A DNA stretch of 64,000 bases from Cohnella ginsengisoli (GCF_029525555.1 NZ_JAPDHZ010000003.1:124001-188000), one strand, 5' to 3'; shown: positions 9,356-18,251, counted from the stretch's first letter. The notes: generated by a model from the letters alone, not told the origin. Translations and numbers: made by a program.

Positions 9356-10027
9356 TTATACTTTAGTACCATTCGGGAGGGCGAAGCCTCCCTCCGTCCG
9401 GATATCCGACGGCGAGAAGTCTCCGATCCCCTGCGACTGCGCGAACAAGGCGGCTTGCGTCCGGTCGGTCAGATTCAATTTTTGAAAAATGCGGCTGACG
9501 TGCTTTTTGACCGTGAACTCGCTGATGACCAGCTTTTTGGCCACGGCGCTATTGGACAAGCCTTCACCGAGCGCGACCAGCACCTCCCGCTCCTTCGGCG
9601 TCAGCTTCTCGAGCGGATCGTCCGATTCTTTGCGGAGCAAGGTGCCGAGCAGACTCTGGTCGAAGTACTTGCGGCCCCGGCCGATCATCTTGACGGCGAG
9701 CAGCAGCTCGTCCGGCGCCGCGTCCTTGAGTACGTAGCCGTCGGCCCCGCACTCCTTCGCTCTGCGGATGTCGGCCTCGGAAGCCGAGGAGGTCAGCATC
9801 ATAAACCGGCAGTGCAGCCCCCGGAGCGAACGAACAAGGTCGTAGCCGGACTCGGCGCCAAGCCGGATATCCAAGATGACGAGATCGGGATTCGTTGTCT
9901 CGACGACCGACAGCGCGCCTAATACGGTCTCCGCCTCGCCCGCGATCTCGAATCCCTCCTCGCCTGATAGTACGGCTCTCAGTCCTTTGCGGACGAGAGG
10001 ATGATCGTCCACGATTACGATCTTCAT
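9356..10027 (-). CDS. NarL/DegU-type response regulator
   Basis: A 223-residue response regulator. The receiver domain (about 1-120) has the acidic pair at D7-D8, phospho-acceptor D53 in DLVILDIRLG and the conserved lysine in GYVLKDAAP. The LuxR-type helix-turn-helix (about 150-215) reads LTPKEREVLVALGEGLSNSAVAKKL and FTVKKHVSRIFQKLNL. The start is taken at 10027 (MKIVIVDDHP), 25 bases after the kinase gene. It lies directly upstream of the exopolysaccharide genes on the same strand, which suggests that it controls them, as DegU controls secreted polymers in Bacillus. That link is inferred. Confidence 0.93.
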   Translation of the reverse strand: MKIVIVDDHPLVRKGLRAVLSGEEGFEIAGEAETVLGALSVVETTNPDLVILDIRLGAESGYDLVRSLRGLHCRFMMLTSSASEADIRRAKECGADGYVLKDAAPDELLLAVKMIGRGRKYFDQSLLGTLLRKESDDPLEKLTPKEREVLVALGEGLSNSAVAKKLVISEFTVKKHVSRIFQKLNLTDRTQAALFAQSQGIGDFSPSDIRTEGGFALPNGTKV

Positions 10028-10052
10028 GTCATCACCTTCCTTAATACACAAT

Positions 10053-10727
10053 CTAGTTCTTATCCTCGCGCCCGTCGGACAGCGGCAGGCGCGCGACGAT
10101 TCGCGTGCCTCCCCCTTCTTCGCTGTCGATCTGAAGGCTGCCGCCAAGCGCGGCGGCGAGCGTCTTCATGCTTCTCAGCCCAAAGCCCGAGGCTTCGACT
10201 TGCTGCAGCACGGCGCCGCAATCGAAGCCTTTGCCGTTGTCCGAGATCCGGAGCGTGGCGGAGCATGGCCGCAGCGTCAGCTTGATATCGATGGCGCTGC
10301 ATTCGCCGTGGCGGATCGCGTTGGCGGCCGCTTCGGCGATAATCCGGTACAGCGCCTTCTGATGGTGCACGCTGAGGCGCCGGTCTGGCGCGGGCGGCCT
10401 GAAACGGATCCGGACGCCGCTCAGCTTCGCTTGGCTCGCGAGCAGCGATTCCACGCCGCCCAGCCACGAAGCTTCCCCATGGTCGGATACGCTAAGGTCG
10501 TATATCGTCTTGCGCAGCTCCCGCGTCGCTTCCGCCGCCGCCTCCTGGATGTCGCGCAGCAGCGCCAGATGCTGCGAGCTCGTCATTTCGTCCCATTCAT
10601 GCTGCGCGGAATGCACCGCGTAGGTGATGCCGAATAGATGCGGGCAAATGCGATCGTGGAGTTCTTCTGCGATCCGGTTGCGTTCCTCGAACAATAAGTA
10701 CGGTTCCACCTTGCTCTGCATGGCCAT
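10053..10727 (-). CDS. DegS/NarX-type cytoplasmic sensor histidine kinase
   Basis: A short soluble kinase. The HisKA_3 dimerisation helix reads EERNRIAEELHDRICPHLFG with the phospho-accepting histidine in ELHDR. The ATPase domain has EAAANAIRHGECSAI (N box), ISDNGKGFD (G1 box) and GFGLRSM (G2 box). No membrane segment or sensory domain is present, so it must sense an intracellular cue or a partner. I chose the ATG at 10727 (MAMQSK) over an upstream ATG because AAAGG lies just before it; about 224 residues result. It forms an operon with the response regulator downstream. Confidence 0.9.
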   Translation of the reverse strand: MAMQSKVEPYLLFEERNRIAEELHDRICPHLFGITYAVHSAQHEWDEMTSSQHLALLRDIQEAAAEATRELRKTIYDLSVSDHGEASWLGGVESLLASQAKLSGVRIRFRPPAPDRRLSVHHQKALYRIIAEAAANAIRHGECSAIDIKLTLRPCSATLRISDNGKGFDCGAVLQQVEASGFGLRSMKTLAAALGGSLQIDSEEGGGTRIVARLPLSDGREDKN

Positions 10728-10752
10728 CCAATCATCGCCTTTCCCGACATGT

Positions 10753-10758
10753 ATTATA
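10753..10758 (-). promoter_or_regulatory. Candidate -10 element for the kinase-regulator operon
   Basis: On the reverse strand TATAAT lies 26 bases upstream of the chosen start. The region 17-19 bases further upstream has only weak resemblance to a -35 element (TGACGA), so the promoter may be weak or activator dependent. Confidence 0.45.
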
Positions 10759-10772
10759 ATGAGAAAATTCAA

Positions 10773-11253
10773 ATCTTTCGTCAGGTTCCCTCACTTCTAG
10801 GCGTTGACGTTCATTTTCAACATACCTTGCCGAAATTGACATGCCCATGCTACGGGAGTACCGATTATTGTATGGGTCGTTCGATAAGGATCGGGGTACC
10901 TTCGGTCATGACCAAAGGCGCGTTCGGATGCTTTTCGATCCAGAATTACCCAATCTTTCGGCAGCCGACGTATGCCATAGTGCGTACACCAAGTCGAATT
11001 GACGAGTGACATAATTTTCAAGCCTATATATCTTGAAGCCAAGATTATAGTTCTTTAGGCCTATATTTTCTCGAAGAGACGTTTAGGTGAATTTCTTAAT
11101 CTACATCCAGAATTTGTATTTATTCGTTGATAAAGCGTTTTTACGACGAAGGCGACATGTCGCTCCACAGCGCCAAGCCGAAGCCTGGCGCGTGTTTGAA
11201 TGAGAATCATGAGAGAAAGTAAGCGTATTCAAGCGTCAGTTCGTACCATTAAA
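10773..11253. other. AT-richer intergenic stretch, no supported gene
   Basis: About 480 bases with lower GC than the neighbours and no frame with a ribosome site and recognisable product. An 81-codon reverse frame (10797-11042) exists but resembles nothing I know. The stretch separates the exopolysaccharide locus from an unrelated gene set and may be old junction DNA. Confidence 0.5.
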
Positions 11254-11255
11254 GA

Positions 11256-11284
11256 AAGCCCTTTTCCGCGAGCGGAAAGGGCTT
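11256..11284 (-). terminator. Stem-loop, probable terminator
   Basis: AAGCCCTTTTCCGC pairs with GCGGAAAGGGCTT across a very short loop. On the reverse strand the stem is followed by TCTTT, a weak U-tract. It lies about 120 bases beyond the stop at 11407 and probably ends that transcript. Confidence 0.6.
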
Positions 11285-11406
11285 GGGTTAGACAAAATGT
11301 AACCGTTTTCGCCAGCGTTTGTGCGTCGGCCGCCATTTGGCTGCCACGCGACGCACTGTAGCGATCGCGATTCCGGGCAAAATGGCCGTTTATCCGAGGA
11401 ACCGCG

Positions 11407-11944
11407 TCATTCGTCTTCCCATGCCAGGCTCCAACGGCTGCGATATTGAGCCAGCTTCGGCGCCGGATCGGCCGGCGCTGCGGACAGCACGAGCCGGATC
11501 TTCGAGATCCAGCCGTCGAAGACATCGTAGGAAGCGAACAGATTGGCGGTAGCCGGCGTCATGTAGACGAAATGCGGCCCTGGCAGCGTCTCCGTCAGGT
11601 GGCGCAGCGCGGCTTCCATAGGCGTGTACTTTTTTTCGTTTGCCTTCCCAGCGGTCGAGCTCGGGCGCGGGCTCGTCCTCTTCTCTTTCGCGCGCCCACT
11701 CGGCAAGTCTCTTTTCCCGCTTATAGTAGGCGCTCACCTGCGCCTTGGACATTCGCCTCGCCGTCTCCTCGTGGATCGGATAGAGCACGAACCGCGCGAA
11801 TGAACGCGCCTTGGCCGTCTCGGCGGCGATGACGAGCGCTTCGTCCGTCGTATCTTCGAATGTATCGTAGTAGATCAACGTGCCTTTTTCTCGATTGGCC
11901 GGCGGCTCGTAGCCGAAGGGTACTTGTCTTGCGATCGGGGTCAT
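11407..11944 (-). CDS. Hypothetical protein, about 178 aa (frameshifted)
   Basis: I do not recognise this family. The protein starts MTPIARQVPFGYEPPANREKG, is soluble, has a charged middle (AEWAREREEDEPAPELDRWEGKRKK) and ends with KLAQYRSRWSLAWEDE. The frame breaks at a seven-T run (11630-11636); removing one base joins the front to YTPMEAALRHLTETLPGPHFVYM. There is no signal peptide or membrane segment. It is a single-gene unit facing away from guaD. The restored frame keeps similar codon use on both sides, which argues that it is a genuine gene. Confidence 0.65.
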
Positions 11945-12032
11945 CTTCGATTCCTCCTTGCGGCGTCTTTGGCTAGCATGGCCTAACGAATCCCCTTATA
12001 TCGGTCTCGCGCACAACCATGTCGGCGCCTCA

Positions 12033-12061
12033 TGGACTTACCGATGCAGATTCCCTATAAT
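12033..12061 (+). promoter_or_regulatory. Candidate sigma-A promoter for guaD
   Basis: TGGACT at 12033-12038 and TATAAT at 12056-12061 are separated by 17 bases, and the guaD start follows 39 bases downstream with AGGTGA before it. The -10 is perfect and the -35 matches four of six consensus positions. Confidence 0.65.
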
Positions 12062-12099
12062 GATAAAAATTCGAATGCGAAATGGCAAGGTGACGAACG

Positions 12100-13467
12100 A
12101 TGAAGGCATATGCCCGCGTGTTTCAAGGAACGGCGTTTACCGCCCGCTCCCCCGAAGAAATCGACATATTGAAGGACCATTTGTTCTGCGTAAACGATGA
12201 CGGCGTCATCGCGGAAACGATCGCGCCGGATTCCCCGGAATACGAGGCCGTTCGAAGCGAATACGCGGTCTTGGACCGGTATCGGCAGCTGGCGCCGGGC
12301 CAATATTTGCTGCCCGGCTTCGTCGACCTGCACGTGCACGCGCCGCAGTGGGCGCAGTCCGGCACGGCGCTCGACGTGCCGCTTTACGACTGGCTGCACA
12401 CGCATACCTTTCCGCTGGAGTCGAAGTTCGCGGATCTGAACTTCGCGGCCGAAGTGTACGAAGATCTCGTCGCCTCGTTGCTCGCGAACGGTACCACGAC
12501 CGCCCTCTATTTTGCCACGATCCATAAGGAATCCAGCCTGTTATTGGCCGAGATCTGCGCGAAAAAGGGGCAGCGCGGCCTGGTCGGCAAAGTCGTGATG
12601 GACGATCCGGCGCAAAATCCCGCGTACTACCGCGATGCCGATGCCGCCGCGGCGCTGACGGATACCGAGGCATTTATCGTCGCCGTCAAAGAGCTGGCGA
12701 AGCGCGCCAAGCAGGGCGTATATCCGGTCGTGACGCCAAGGTTCATCCCGAGCTGCACCGACGAAGCGTTAAAAGGACTGGGCGCGCTCGCCGCGAAGCA
12801 CGATACGCATGTTCAATCCCACTGCAGCGAGAGCGACTGGGCGCACGGGTACGTGCAGGATCGGCTAGGCAAGCGCGACGCCGTCGCGCTCAGCGACTTC
12901 GGGCTGCTCGGCGACAAGTCCGTCATGGCGCACTGCAACTTCCTCGACGAAAACGATGCGGCGCTCTTCGCGCGGACGGGGACGGCGATCGGCCACTGTC
13001 CGATCTCCAACGCCTACTTCGCGAACAGCGTCATCCCGATCGCCCGCTGGATGGACAAAGGCGTCGAGATCGGACTCGGCTCCGACGTCTCGGGCGGGTA
13101 TTCGCCGAGCTTGTACGACAATGCCAGACAGGCGGTCATCTCTTCCAGGATGCTGGAGGACGGCGTAAATCCAGCCCTCCCGGCGGACGCGCGCGGCATG
13201 CAAGCCTCCCGCATCACGATCGACGAAGCCTTCTATCTCGCGACGGCTGGCGGCGGCGAAGCGTTAAGCCTGCCGATCGGACGGCTGGCGGCGGGCTACG
13301 CCTGGGACGCGCAAATCGTCGACATCGCGCTCTCGGGCGCGCGTCTGCCCGTGTTTAGCGAGGACGAGCCGTTGCATGAGATCTTTCAGAAAATCATGTA
13401 TCTCGTGCGTCCGGAGAACATTCGGGAAGTATGGGTGCAGGGCGAGCAGGTCCATAAGCGCGCATGA
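12100..13467 (+). CDS. guaD: Guanine deaminase (amidohydrolase type)
   Basis: A 455-residue amidohydrolase-superfamily enzyme that converts guanine to xanthine and ammonia in purine salvage or catabolism. Metal-ligand motifs are visible: GFVDLHVHAPQW (the HxH pair), VQSHCSESDW, MAHCNFLDE and GSDVSGGYSPSLYDNARQA with the catalytic aspartate. HCPISNAYFANS is characteristic of the guanine deaminase branch. Length and motif order are normal. It is monocistronic with its own promoter; no purine transporter lies beside it. Confidence 0.93.
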   Translation: MKAYARVFQGTAFTARSPEEIDILKDHLFCVNDDGVIAETIAPDSPEYEAVRSEYAVLDRYRQLAPGQYLLPGFVDLHVHAPQWAQSGTALDVPLYDWLHTHTFPLESKFADLNFAAEVYEDLVASLLANGTTTALYFATIHKESSLLLAEICAKKGQRGLVGKVVMDDPAQNPAYYRDADAAAALTDTEAFIVAVKELAKRAKQGVYPVVTPRFIPSCTDEALKGLGALAAKHDTHVQSHCSESDWAHGYVQDRLGKRDAVALSDFGLLGDKSVMAHCNFLDENDAALFARTGTAIGHCPISNAYFANSVIPIARWMDKGVEIGLGSDVSGGYSPSLYDNARQAVISSRMLEDGVNPALPADARGMQASRITIDEAFYLATAGGGEALSLPIGRLAAGYAWDAQIVDIALSGARLPVFSEDEPLHEIFQKIMYLVRPENIREVWVQGEQVHKRA

Positions 13468-13766
13468 TGTAGCGTTCGCTCCGACTTGCTGTGGAAGCCA
13501 CAAGTAGTCCTATCTAGGAACAAACCCGCCTCCTTCGTTGCCGGCTCCAAGCAGATAGTCTCGGTGAGGAACGAACGTGCTGCGCCGCTCGCCGAACGAC
13601 CGCCGTCCTGGAAGATGCTCCCCCCTCCAGTCGTATAAGTAGAGACGAATGTGCATGGTGGCTGCTGATTTCTCCCGCTTATGCAACATGGGATAAAATG
13701 CTATGATGAGATGGACAAGGCTGCCACTCGCTCACGATACGCTAAATTCGGGAAGGAGCAACATCG
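13468..13766. other. Intergenic, no gene seen
   Basis: About 300 bases between guaD and the aldolase gene. I see no clear terminator after guaD and no recognisable RNA. The aldolase ribosome site GGAAGGAGCAACATCG lies at its end; the -10 may be within TGCTATGAT near 13700, but the match is poor. Confidence 0.4.
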
Positions 13767-14654
13767 ATGAACGCGGAACAACTGGAACGGATTCACACGG
13801 GGAAGGGCTTCGTCGCGGCCCTGGATCAAAGCGGCGGAAGCACGCCGAAGGCGCTGCTGCAGTATGGCGTGCCGGAGAGCAGTTATTCGGGCGAAGAAGC
13901 GATGTACGCGCTCGTTCACGAGATGCGGACCCGCATCATCAAGAGCCCGGCGTTTGACTCGAAGTACATTCTCGGCGCTATTTTGTTCGAGAATACGATG
14001 GACCGGGAGATCGACGGACTGCTGACCGCAGACTACTTGTGGGAAAAGAAAGGCATCGTGCCTTTCCTCAAGGTGGACAAGGGATTGGCCGAGCAGGCCG
14101 ACGGCGTCCAGCTGCTGAAGCCGATCGACGGACTGGACGCGCTGCTGAAGCGGGCCGTCGAGCGACGGATTTTCGGGACCAAGATGCGTTCTCTCATTAA
14201 AGAGGCGAATCCGGCGGGAATCCGGCAGGTCGTAGAGCAGCAGTTCGCCATCGGCAAGCAGATCGCGGCGGCAGGCCTCGTGCCGATCATCGAGCCCGAG
14301 GTGGACATCGCCAGCGCGGACAAAGCCGAATCGGAAAAGCTGCTCAAGGCCGAACTCCTCTCGCAGCTCGCCGCGCTAGGTCCAGACGTGAAGGTGATGC
14401 TTAAGCTGTCTATCCCGACCGAGGACAACTTCTATGCCGAACTGATCGAGGAGCCGCACGTGCTTCGCGTCGTCGCCCTGTCCGGCGGCTACGCGCAAGC
14501 CGAAGCGAACGAGCGTCTCGCGCGCAACAACGGGCTGATCGCGAGCTTCTCTCGCGCGCTGTCCGAAGGCCTCAGCGCCGGCCAGTCGGACGAGGCGTTT
14601 AACGAGATGCTGTCCGAATCGGTGCGGAATATATACGAAGCTTCTATTAAATAA
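13767..14654 (+). CDS. fda: Class I fructose-1,6-bisphosphate aldolase
   Basis: A 295-residue Schiff-base aldolase that splits fructose-1,6-bisphosphate into triose phosphates. Motifs include [17 protein letters not shown] at the start, [35 protein letters not shown] and [15 protein letters not shown], the last containing the lysine that forms the imine. It is close to the Staphylococcus-type single-domain class I enzyme in length. AAGGAGCAACATCG gives a good ribosome site. It stands alone with a terminator behind it; it would serve glycolysis or gluconeogenesis from imported sugars. Confidence 0.95.
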   Translation: MNAEQLERIHTGKGFVAALDQSGGSTPKALLQYGVPESSYSGEEAMYALVHEMRTRIIKSPAFDSKYILGAILFENTMDREIDGLLTADYLWEKKGIVPFLKVDKGLAEQADGVQLLKPIDGLDALLKRAVERRIFGTKMRSLIKEANPAGIRQVVEQQFAIGKQIAAAGLVPIIEPEVDIASADKAESEKLLKAELLSQLAALGPDVKVMLKLSIPTEDNFYAELIEEPHVLRVVALSGGYAQAEANERLARNNGLIASFSRALSEGLSAGQSDEAFNEMLSESVRNIYEASIK

Positions 14655-14669
14655 GTGTAAAGATCCGAC

Positions 14670-14703
14670 AAGACCCTGGGCTGCGAGCGCCCGGGGTCTT
14701 TAG
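14670..14703 (+). terminator. Rho-independent terminator of fda
   Basis: AAGACCCTGGGC pairs with GCCCGGGGTCTT around a TGCGAG loop, followed by TTAG. It starts 15 bases after the aldolase stop codon. The U-tract is short. Confidence 0.7.
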
Positions 14704-14883
14704 TGTGCGGCGGTGCAGCGGTGGAGGTGTCGGCCCGTAGCAATAAAGGTGGGACGCGGAAAACTGGCCATCGTATTCGATTTGGGCAATTGCCTTCTCT
14801 ACGGCAGTCGATCACAATCCCAGGCGCCCCATTCGAGCAACCGCCTCCTATACAACAGGCCGATCTCCGCCGCGGGCGACCCA

Positions 14884-15696
14884 TTATGTCCGCCGCATGT
14901 ACGCCCGTACCGTGATCGGCGCGAAGATCGCGACGACGACGGCCGCGCCGATCAGCGAAATGCCGAGATCCCAGCCGACGGAGCCCGAGTTCGCGAGGTC
15001 GCGGACGGCCGTCACCAGATGCGAGATCGGATTGATGTCGGCGAACCATTGCAGCCAGTTCGGCATCGTCTTCGTCGGCACGAAAGCGTTGGAGAGGAAC
15101 GTGAGCGGGAACAGCACGATCATGGAAATGCCTTGAACGCTCGAGGCCGTTCGGGCGATGACGCCGAAGAAGGCGAAGATCCAGCTGATGGCCCACGAGC
15201 TGAAGATAACGAGCAGCGCGGCGATCGCGACGTGACCGAGGCCGCCATCCGGGCGGTAGCCCATGATGTAGCCCATGCCGAAGGTCAGTACCGTAGCGAT
15301 CGTGTACCGGATCGTATCCGCGAGCAGCGCTCCGGCGAGCGGCGCGATGCGCGCGATGGGCAGCGACTTGAAGCGGTCGAACACCCCTTTGTCCATGTCC
15401 TCGCGCAGCTGCACGCCGGTCACGATCGAGGTCGTGATGACGGTCTGCACGAGGATGCCCGGGATGATGACGGGCAAATAGCTGAGGACGTCGCCGGAGA
15501 TCGCCCCGCCGAAAATATAGGTGAACATGAGCGTAAAAATGATGGGCTGCAGCGTGACGTCGAACAACTGCTCGGGCGTGCGCCGAATCTTGAGCAGGCC
15601 GCGATATGCCATCGTCAGCGAGTGACGGACGGATTGGCCGAAGCTCGTGCGGTTTTTAAGACGGGCGCCCGGGTAGAAGGCAGTCGTGCTTTTCAT
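14884..15696 (-). CDS. ABC-2 type transporter permease (DrrB-like)
   Basis: A 270-residue membrane protein with six predicted helices. The segment FLSNAFVPTKTMPNWLQWFADINPISHLVTAVRDLA is the well-known ABC-2 permease signature found in DrrB and other drug or lipid exporters. QLREDMDKGVFDRFKSLPIARIAPL is the cytoplasmic coupling region. Its start overlaps the ATPase stop by four bases, so the two make one exporter. The substrate is not known; relatives confer antibiotic or daunorubicin-like resistance or export cell-envelope compounds. Confidence 0.9.
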   Translation of the reverse strand: MKSTTAFYPGARLKNRTSFGQSVRHSLTMAYRGLLKIRRTPEQLFDVTLQPIIFTLMFTYIFGGAISGDVLSYLPVIIPGILVQTVITTSIVTGVQLREDMDKGVFDRFKSLPIARIAPLAGALLADTIRYTIATVLTFGMGYIMGYRPDGGLGHVAIAALLVIFSSWAISWIFAFFGVIARTASSVQGISMIVLFPLTFLSNAFVPTKTMPNWLQWFADINPISHLVTAVRDLANSGSVGWDLGISLIGAAVVVAIFAPITVRAYMRRT

Positions 15697-16730
15697 AACA
15701 TGACCTCCTCTTTACGATGGGATGCTTGCGTATTCGGTGCCGCATTCTCCTGCGCGCCATGGCCGGTGATCGTCAAAAACACTTCATCCAGGGTTGGCTT
15801 CTGTACGCTGATCTCGGACAGGCGGATGCCCGACTCGCGCAGCGCGACGAGCAGATCGGTCACGCGATCGGCGTTCGCCATCGGCGCCGTGATCTTGCCG
15901 GCTTCCGACGTCACGCTGGACGTCGCCTGGAGCACCCGCTCGACGATCCGTCTCGCTTCGCCGATCGCAGGCTGGTCCTGCACGCTCAGATGGAGCGAGG
16001 ATGTGCCGACCGAGGCTTTCAACTCGTCGACGGTGCCTTCCGCGACGACGGTGCCGCGATCGATGACCGCGATGCGGTCGGCCAGCTGATCCGCTTCGTC
16101 CAGATACTGCGTCGTGAGCAGGACGGTCGATCCCGTCTTCACCAGTCTGCGGATCGTCTCCCACATCTGGGCGCGCGTCCGCGGATCCAGTCCCGTCGTC
16201 GGCTCATCCAGGAAAATGAGCGGCGGCTGCGCGATCAGGCTCGCGGCAAGGTCCAGCCGTCGCCGCATGCCGCCCGAGAAGTTTTTGAGCGGCCGCTTGG
16301 CAGCCTCCGTTAAGCCGAATTCCTCCAGCAGTTCCGCCGCCTTCCGCCTCGATTCGACGCGCCCAAGGCCGAGCAGCCGGGAAAAAATAATGAGATTTTC
16401 CGTGGCGCTTAGCGATTCGTCGACCGAGGCGTACTGGCCGGTCACCCCGATCAATTGCCGGACGATCTGGGATTCCCTGGTCACGTCGTAGCCGAAAATC
16501 CGCGCCGAGCCCGCATCGGGCTTGAGCAGCGTTGCCAGCATCCGGATCGTCGTCGTCTTGCCGGCGCCGTTGGGACCGAGCACGCCGTAGATCGATCCTG
16601 CGCGTACGTTCAGGCTCACCCCGTCCACCGCGCGGTTGCTGCCGAACGTTTTGACGAGCCCGGACGCCTCGACGGCCCATTCTTCGCCGCTGACCGCCTT
16701 ATCCCTTGCGTGTATCGCGTTCATCGTCAT
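15693..16730 (-). CDS. ABC transporter ATP-binding protein (DrrA-like)
   Basis: A 345-residue ATPase. Walker A is GPNGAGKTTTIRML, the signature is NFSGGMRRRLDLAASLI, Walker B is LIFLDEPTTGLDPRTRAQ, and the switch histidine is replaced by TTQYLDEADQLAD as in all DrrA-type proteins. After about residue 230 there is a C-terminal extension that ends in PTLDEVFLTITGH, typical of the DrrA group. It forms an exporter with the permease downstream. A run of bases with an inverted repeat sits upstream, so expression may be regulated. Confidence 0.93.
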   Translation of the reverse strand: MTMNAIHARDKAVSGEEWAVEASGLVKTFGSNRAVDGVSLNVRAGSIYGVLGPNGAGKTTTIRMLATLLKPDAGSARIFGYDVTRESQIVRQLIGVTGQYASVDESLSATENLIIFSRLLGLGRVESRRKAAELLEEFGLTEAAKRPLKNFSGGMRRRLDLAASLIAQPPLIFLDEPTTGLDPRTRAQMWETIRRLVKTGSTVLLTTQYLDEADQLADRIAVIDRGTVVAEGTVDELKASVGTSSLHLSVQDQPAIGEARRIVERVLQATSSVTSEAGKITAPMANADRVTDLLVALRESGIRLSEISVQKPTLDEVFLTITGHGAQENAAPNTQASHRKEEVML

Positions 16731-16747
16731 TCCTCCTGTCGCACTGA

Positions 16748-16788
16748 TTCATACGGATACTAAGGCGCGAATGTGAATTCAGTATGAA
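16748..16788. promoter_or_regulatory. Inverted repeat upstream of the ABC exporter
   Basis: TTCATAC at 16748-16754 and GTATGAA at 16782-16788 are perfect inverted copies with a 27-base spacer, just upstream of the exporter start at 16730. It may be an operator for an unlinked regulator. Confidence 0.4.
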
Positions 16789-16869
16789 CCGGCCGAGGCG
16801 CCTAAACGTTCATAAGCGTTCAAGGGTCCGACCATAATAAGGAGAGCTTAATAGCGAGGAGGCTTGAGC

Positions 16870-17007
16870 GTGGACGATTCCCGATATGCATTTGCGGAAC
16901 TCGAGGATGAGCAGCTCGATGAACTGAAGCGGCTGGAGCAGGAGTTGACTGCTGCCAGCGGACAGGCGGTCACGCTGATCGCCTACGAGAAAAAGGACGC
17001 GGAATAA
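16870..17007 (+). CDS. Small acidic protein, 45 aa
   Basis: A short gene that starts with GTG at 16870, seven bases after a strong GAGGAGG ribosome site. The product begins MDDSRYAFAELEDEQLDELK and continues RLEQELTAASGQAVTLIAYE, ending KKDAE. It is acidic and helical at the front and has a short hydrophobic strand. Small proteins of this shape are common near the origin of no particular operon in Paenibacillaceae; I do not know a function. A terminator follows at once, shared with the Rrf2 gene on the other strand. Confidence 0.7.
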   Translation: MDDSRYAFAELEDEQLDELKRLEQELTAASGQAVTLIAYEKKDAE

Positions 17008-17009
17008 CG

Positions 17010-17036
17010 AAAAAAGAGGCCCTCGGGCCTCTATCA
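17010..17036. terminator. Bidirectional terminator
   Basis: GAGGCCCTCGGGCCTC is a perfect stem-loop (17016-17031). On the reverse strand it is followed by six T (17015-17010), serving the Rrf2 gene that ends at 17037. On the forward strand it follows the small gene by a few bases. Confidence 0.8.
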
Positions 17037-17432
17037 TTATAGCGCGCGCTGTCTGGCGACATCGATGATCTTCTTGTCGCTCAAGTAACGCTCCATCTGC
17101 TGCTCGGCATCCATAACGACCTTCTGGATCGCGCAATCTTCGCCGTGGCTCAGCCCGCATTCGAAGATCGATGCCGTCCCTTCGATCGCATGGATCACGT
17201 CCAGAAAAGAAATCCGTTCGTAATGGGCCTTCAGCCGGTATCCGCCGTTCGCGCCGGATACGGAGCCGATCAACCCCGCCTTGACCAGCTTGCTCAGCAT
17301 TTTGGACAGATACGTCTGGGAAACGCCGAGTTTGTCGGCAAGCAGCTGCACCCCGACAGGCTTGTCCGGCGCTTGACTCATCAAAAACATCATGGCATGG
17401 AGCGCGTAATCCGTCGCCTGCGAAAACTTCAT
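17037..17432 (-). CDS. Rrf2 family transcriptional regulator
   Basis: A 131-residue winged-helix regulator. MKFSQATDYALHAMMFLM, the recognition region GVSQTYLSKMLSKLVKAGLI and SGANGGYRL are diagnostic of Rrf2 proteins. The loop FECGLSHGEDCAIQ has two cysteines rather than the three that bind Fe-S clusters in IscR and NsrR, so cluster binding is uncertain and a thiol-based or other switch is possible. I chose the ATG at 17432, with GAGGTG six bases upstream, over the GTG two codons earlier. No obvious target is adjacent except the VOC gene upstream. Confidence 0.88.
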   Translation of the reverse strand: MKFSQATDYALHAMMFLMSQAPDKPVGVQLLADKLGVSQTYLSKMLSKLVKAGLIGSVSGANGGYRLKAHYERISFLDVIHAIEGTASIFECGLSHGEDCAIQKVVMDAEQQMERYLSDKKIIDVARQRAL

Positions 17433-17484
17433 TGGCACACCTCGATGATGGACTTTGTATGCCCATGATAGCCTCGGCGAGACG

Positions 17485-17910
17485 TTAAAGCAAGTCCGTA
17501 TCCCAAGCCGGATTCCATACGACTTCCCATAGATGGCCGTCCGGGTCCATGAAGTGACCGGAATATCCGCCCCAAAACGTATCGTGCGCGGGATCGGTGA
17601 CGACGGCCCCCGCCTGTCGCGCCTGGTCCATGACCCGGTCGACCTCTTGTTTGCTCGCCACGTTATGTCCGATCGTCATTTCCGTCGAACTGGGCGGCGT
17701 CTGAGCCACCTTCGCCTCGTGCGCGAGATCCTGGCGGCACCAGATCGCGAGCTTCAAGCCCGCTTGCAAATCGAAAAAAGCGACCGCGCCGTGCTCGAAC
17801 TCCGTTCCGACGATGCCTTCCGTAGGCAAGCCCATGCCGTCCCTGTAAAAGACCAGCGCTCTCTCCAAATCCGCGACGCCCAGTGTCAGCACCGTAATGC
17901 GCGGCTTCAT
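17485..17910 (-). CDS. VOC superfamily protein (glyoxalase/bleomycin-resistance fold)
   Basis: A 141-residue protein with the paired beta-alpha-beta-beta-beta modules of the vicinal oxygen chelate fold. It begins MKPRITVLTLGVADLERALVFY and ends GGYSGHFMDPDGHLWEVVWN, the usual VOC signature with metal-ligand residues. VOC enzymes act on diverse small molecules, so the substrate cannot be given. It lies upstream of the Rrf2 gene on the same strand with a 52-base gap and may be co-transcribed with it. Confidence 0.85.
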   Translation of the reverse strand: MKPRITVLTLGVADLERALVFYRDGMGLPTEGIVGTEFEHGAVAFFDLQAGLKLAIWCRQDLAHEAKVAQTPPSSTEMTIGHNVASKQEVDRVMDQARQAGAVVTDPAHDTFWGGYSGHFMDPDGHLWEVVWNPAWDTDLL

Positions 17911-17950
17911 CGTTCATTCCTCCCCTTAATCCATTTCCATCGCATGCGGT

Positions 17951-18172
17951 TTAAACAATGTTGGAGTTGTCGACCGCGTCCGTGTCGACCGTGTTGGTCT
18001 TGCTCAGCTGGTTGTTGTTAACGCCTCCGAAAGAATCCCCTGGCGAAAACGAAGCGGCTCCGCCGTAATTTTTGGAGGTGCTGGACAGCGAGATGAATCC
18101 CGTGTCGCCGAATTGCACATTCGAGCCCTGGTTGACGTTGAGAATTTTTACTTTACCAATAACGGAGGGCAT
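17951..18172 (-). CDS. Spore germination protein, GerPA/GerPF type
   Basis: A 73-residue protein that starts MPSVIGKVKILNVNQGSNV and continues QFGDTGFISLSSTSKNYGG, the fold-defining part of GerPA/GerPF proteins, which help nutrients pass the spore coat. The C-terminus is low-complexity and polar (NNNQLSKTNTVDTDAVDNSN). GAGGTAA precedes the ATG. It is a solo copy, not in a six-gene gerP operon. Such genes are found only in spore formers, so it is a useful marker for the source organism. Confidence 0.85.
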   Translation of the reverse strand: MPSVIGKVKILNVNQGSNVQFGDTGFISLSSTSKNYGGAASFSPGDSFGGVNNNQLSKTNTVDTDAVDNSNIV

Positions 18173-18251
18173 GGCAGGTTACCTCATCGGCAAGTTTTTA
18201 ACGCTTTAGATAAGGTATGAAAAGCAGGCGCTCGCCGTGACCGTTCCATCG

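Noticed and set aside
10797..11042. 81-codon reverse-strand gene
   Set aside because: No recognisable motif, no ribosome site, and atypical composition. I could not support it as coding.
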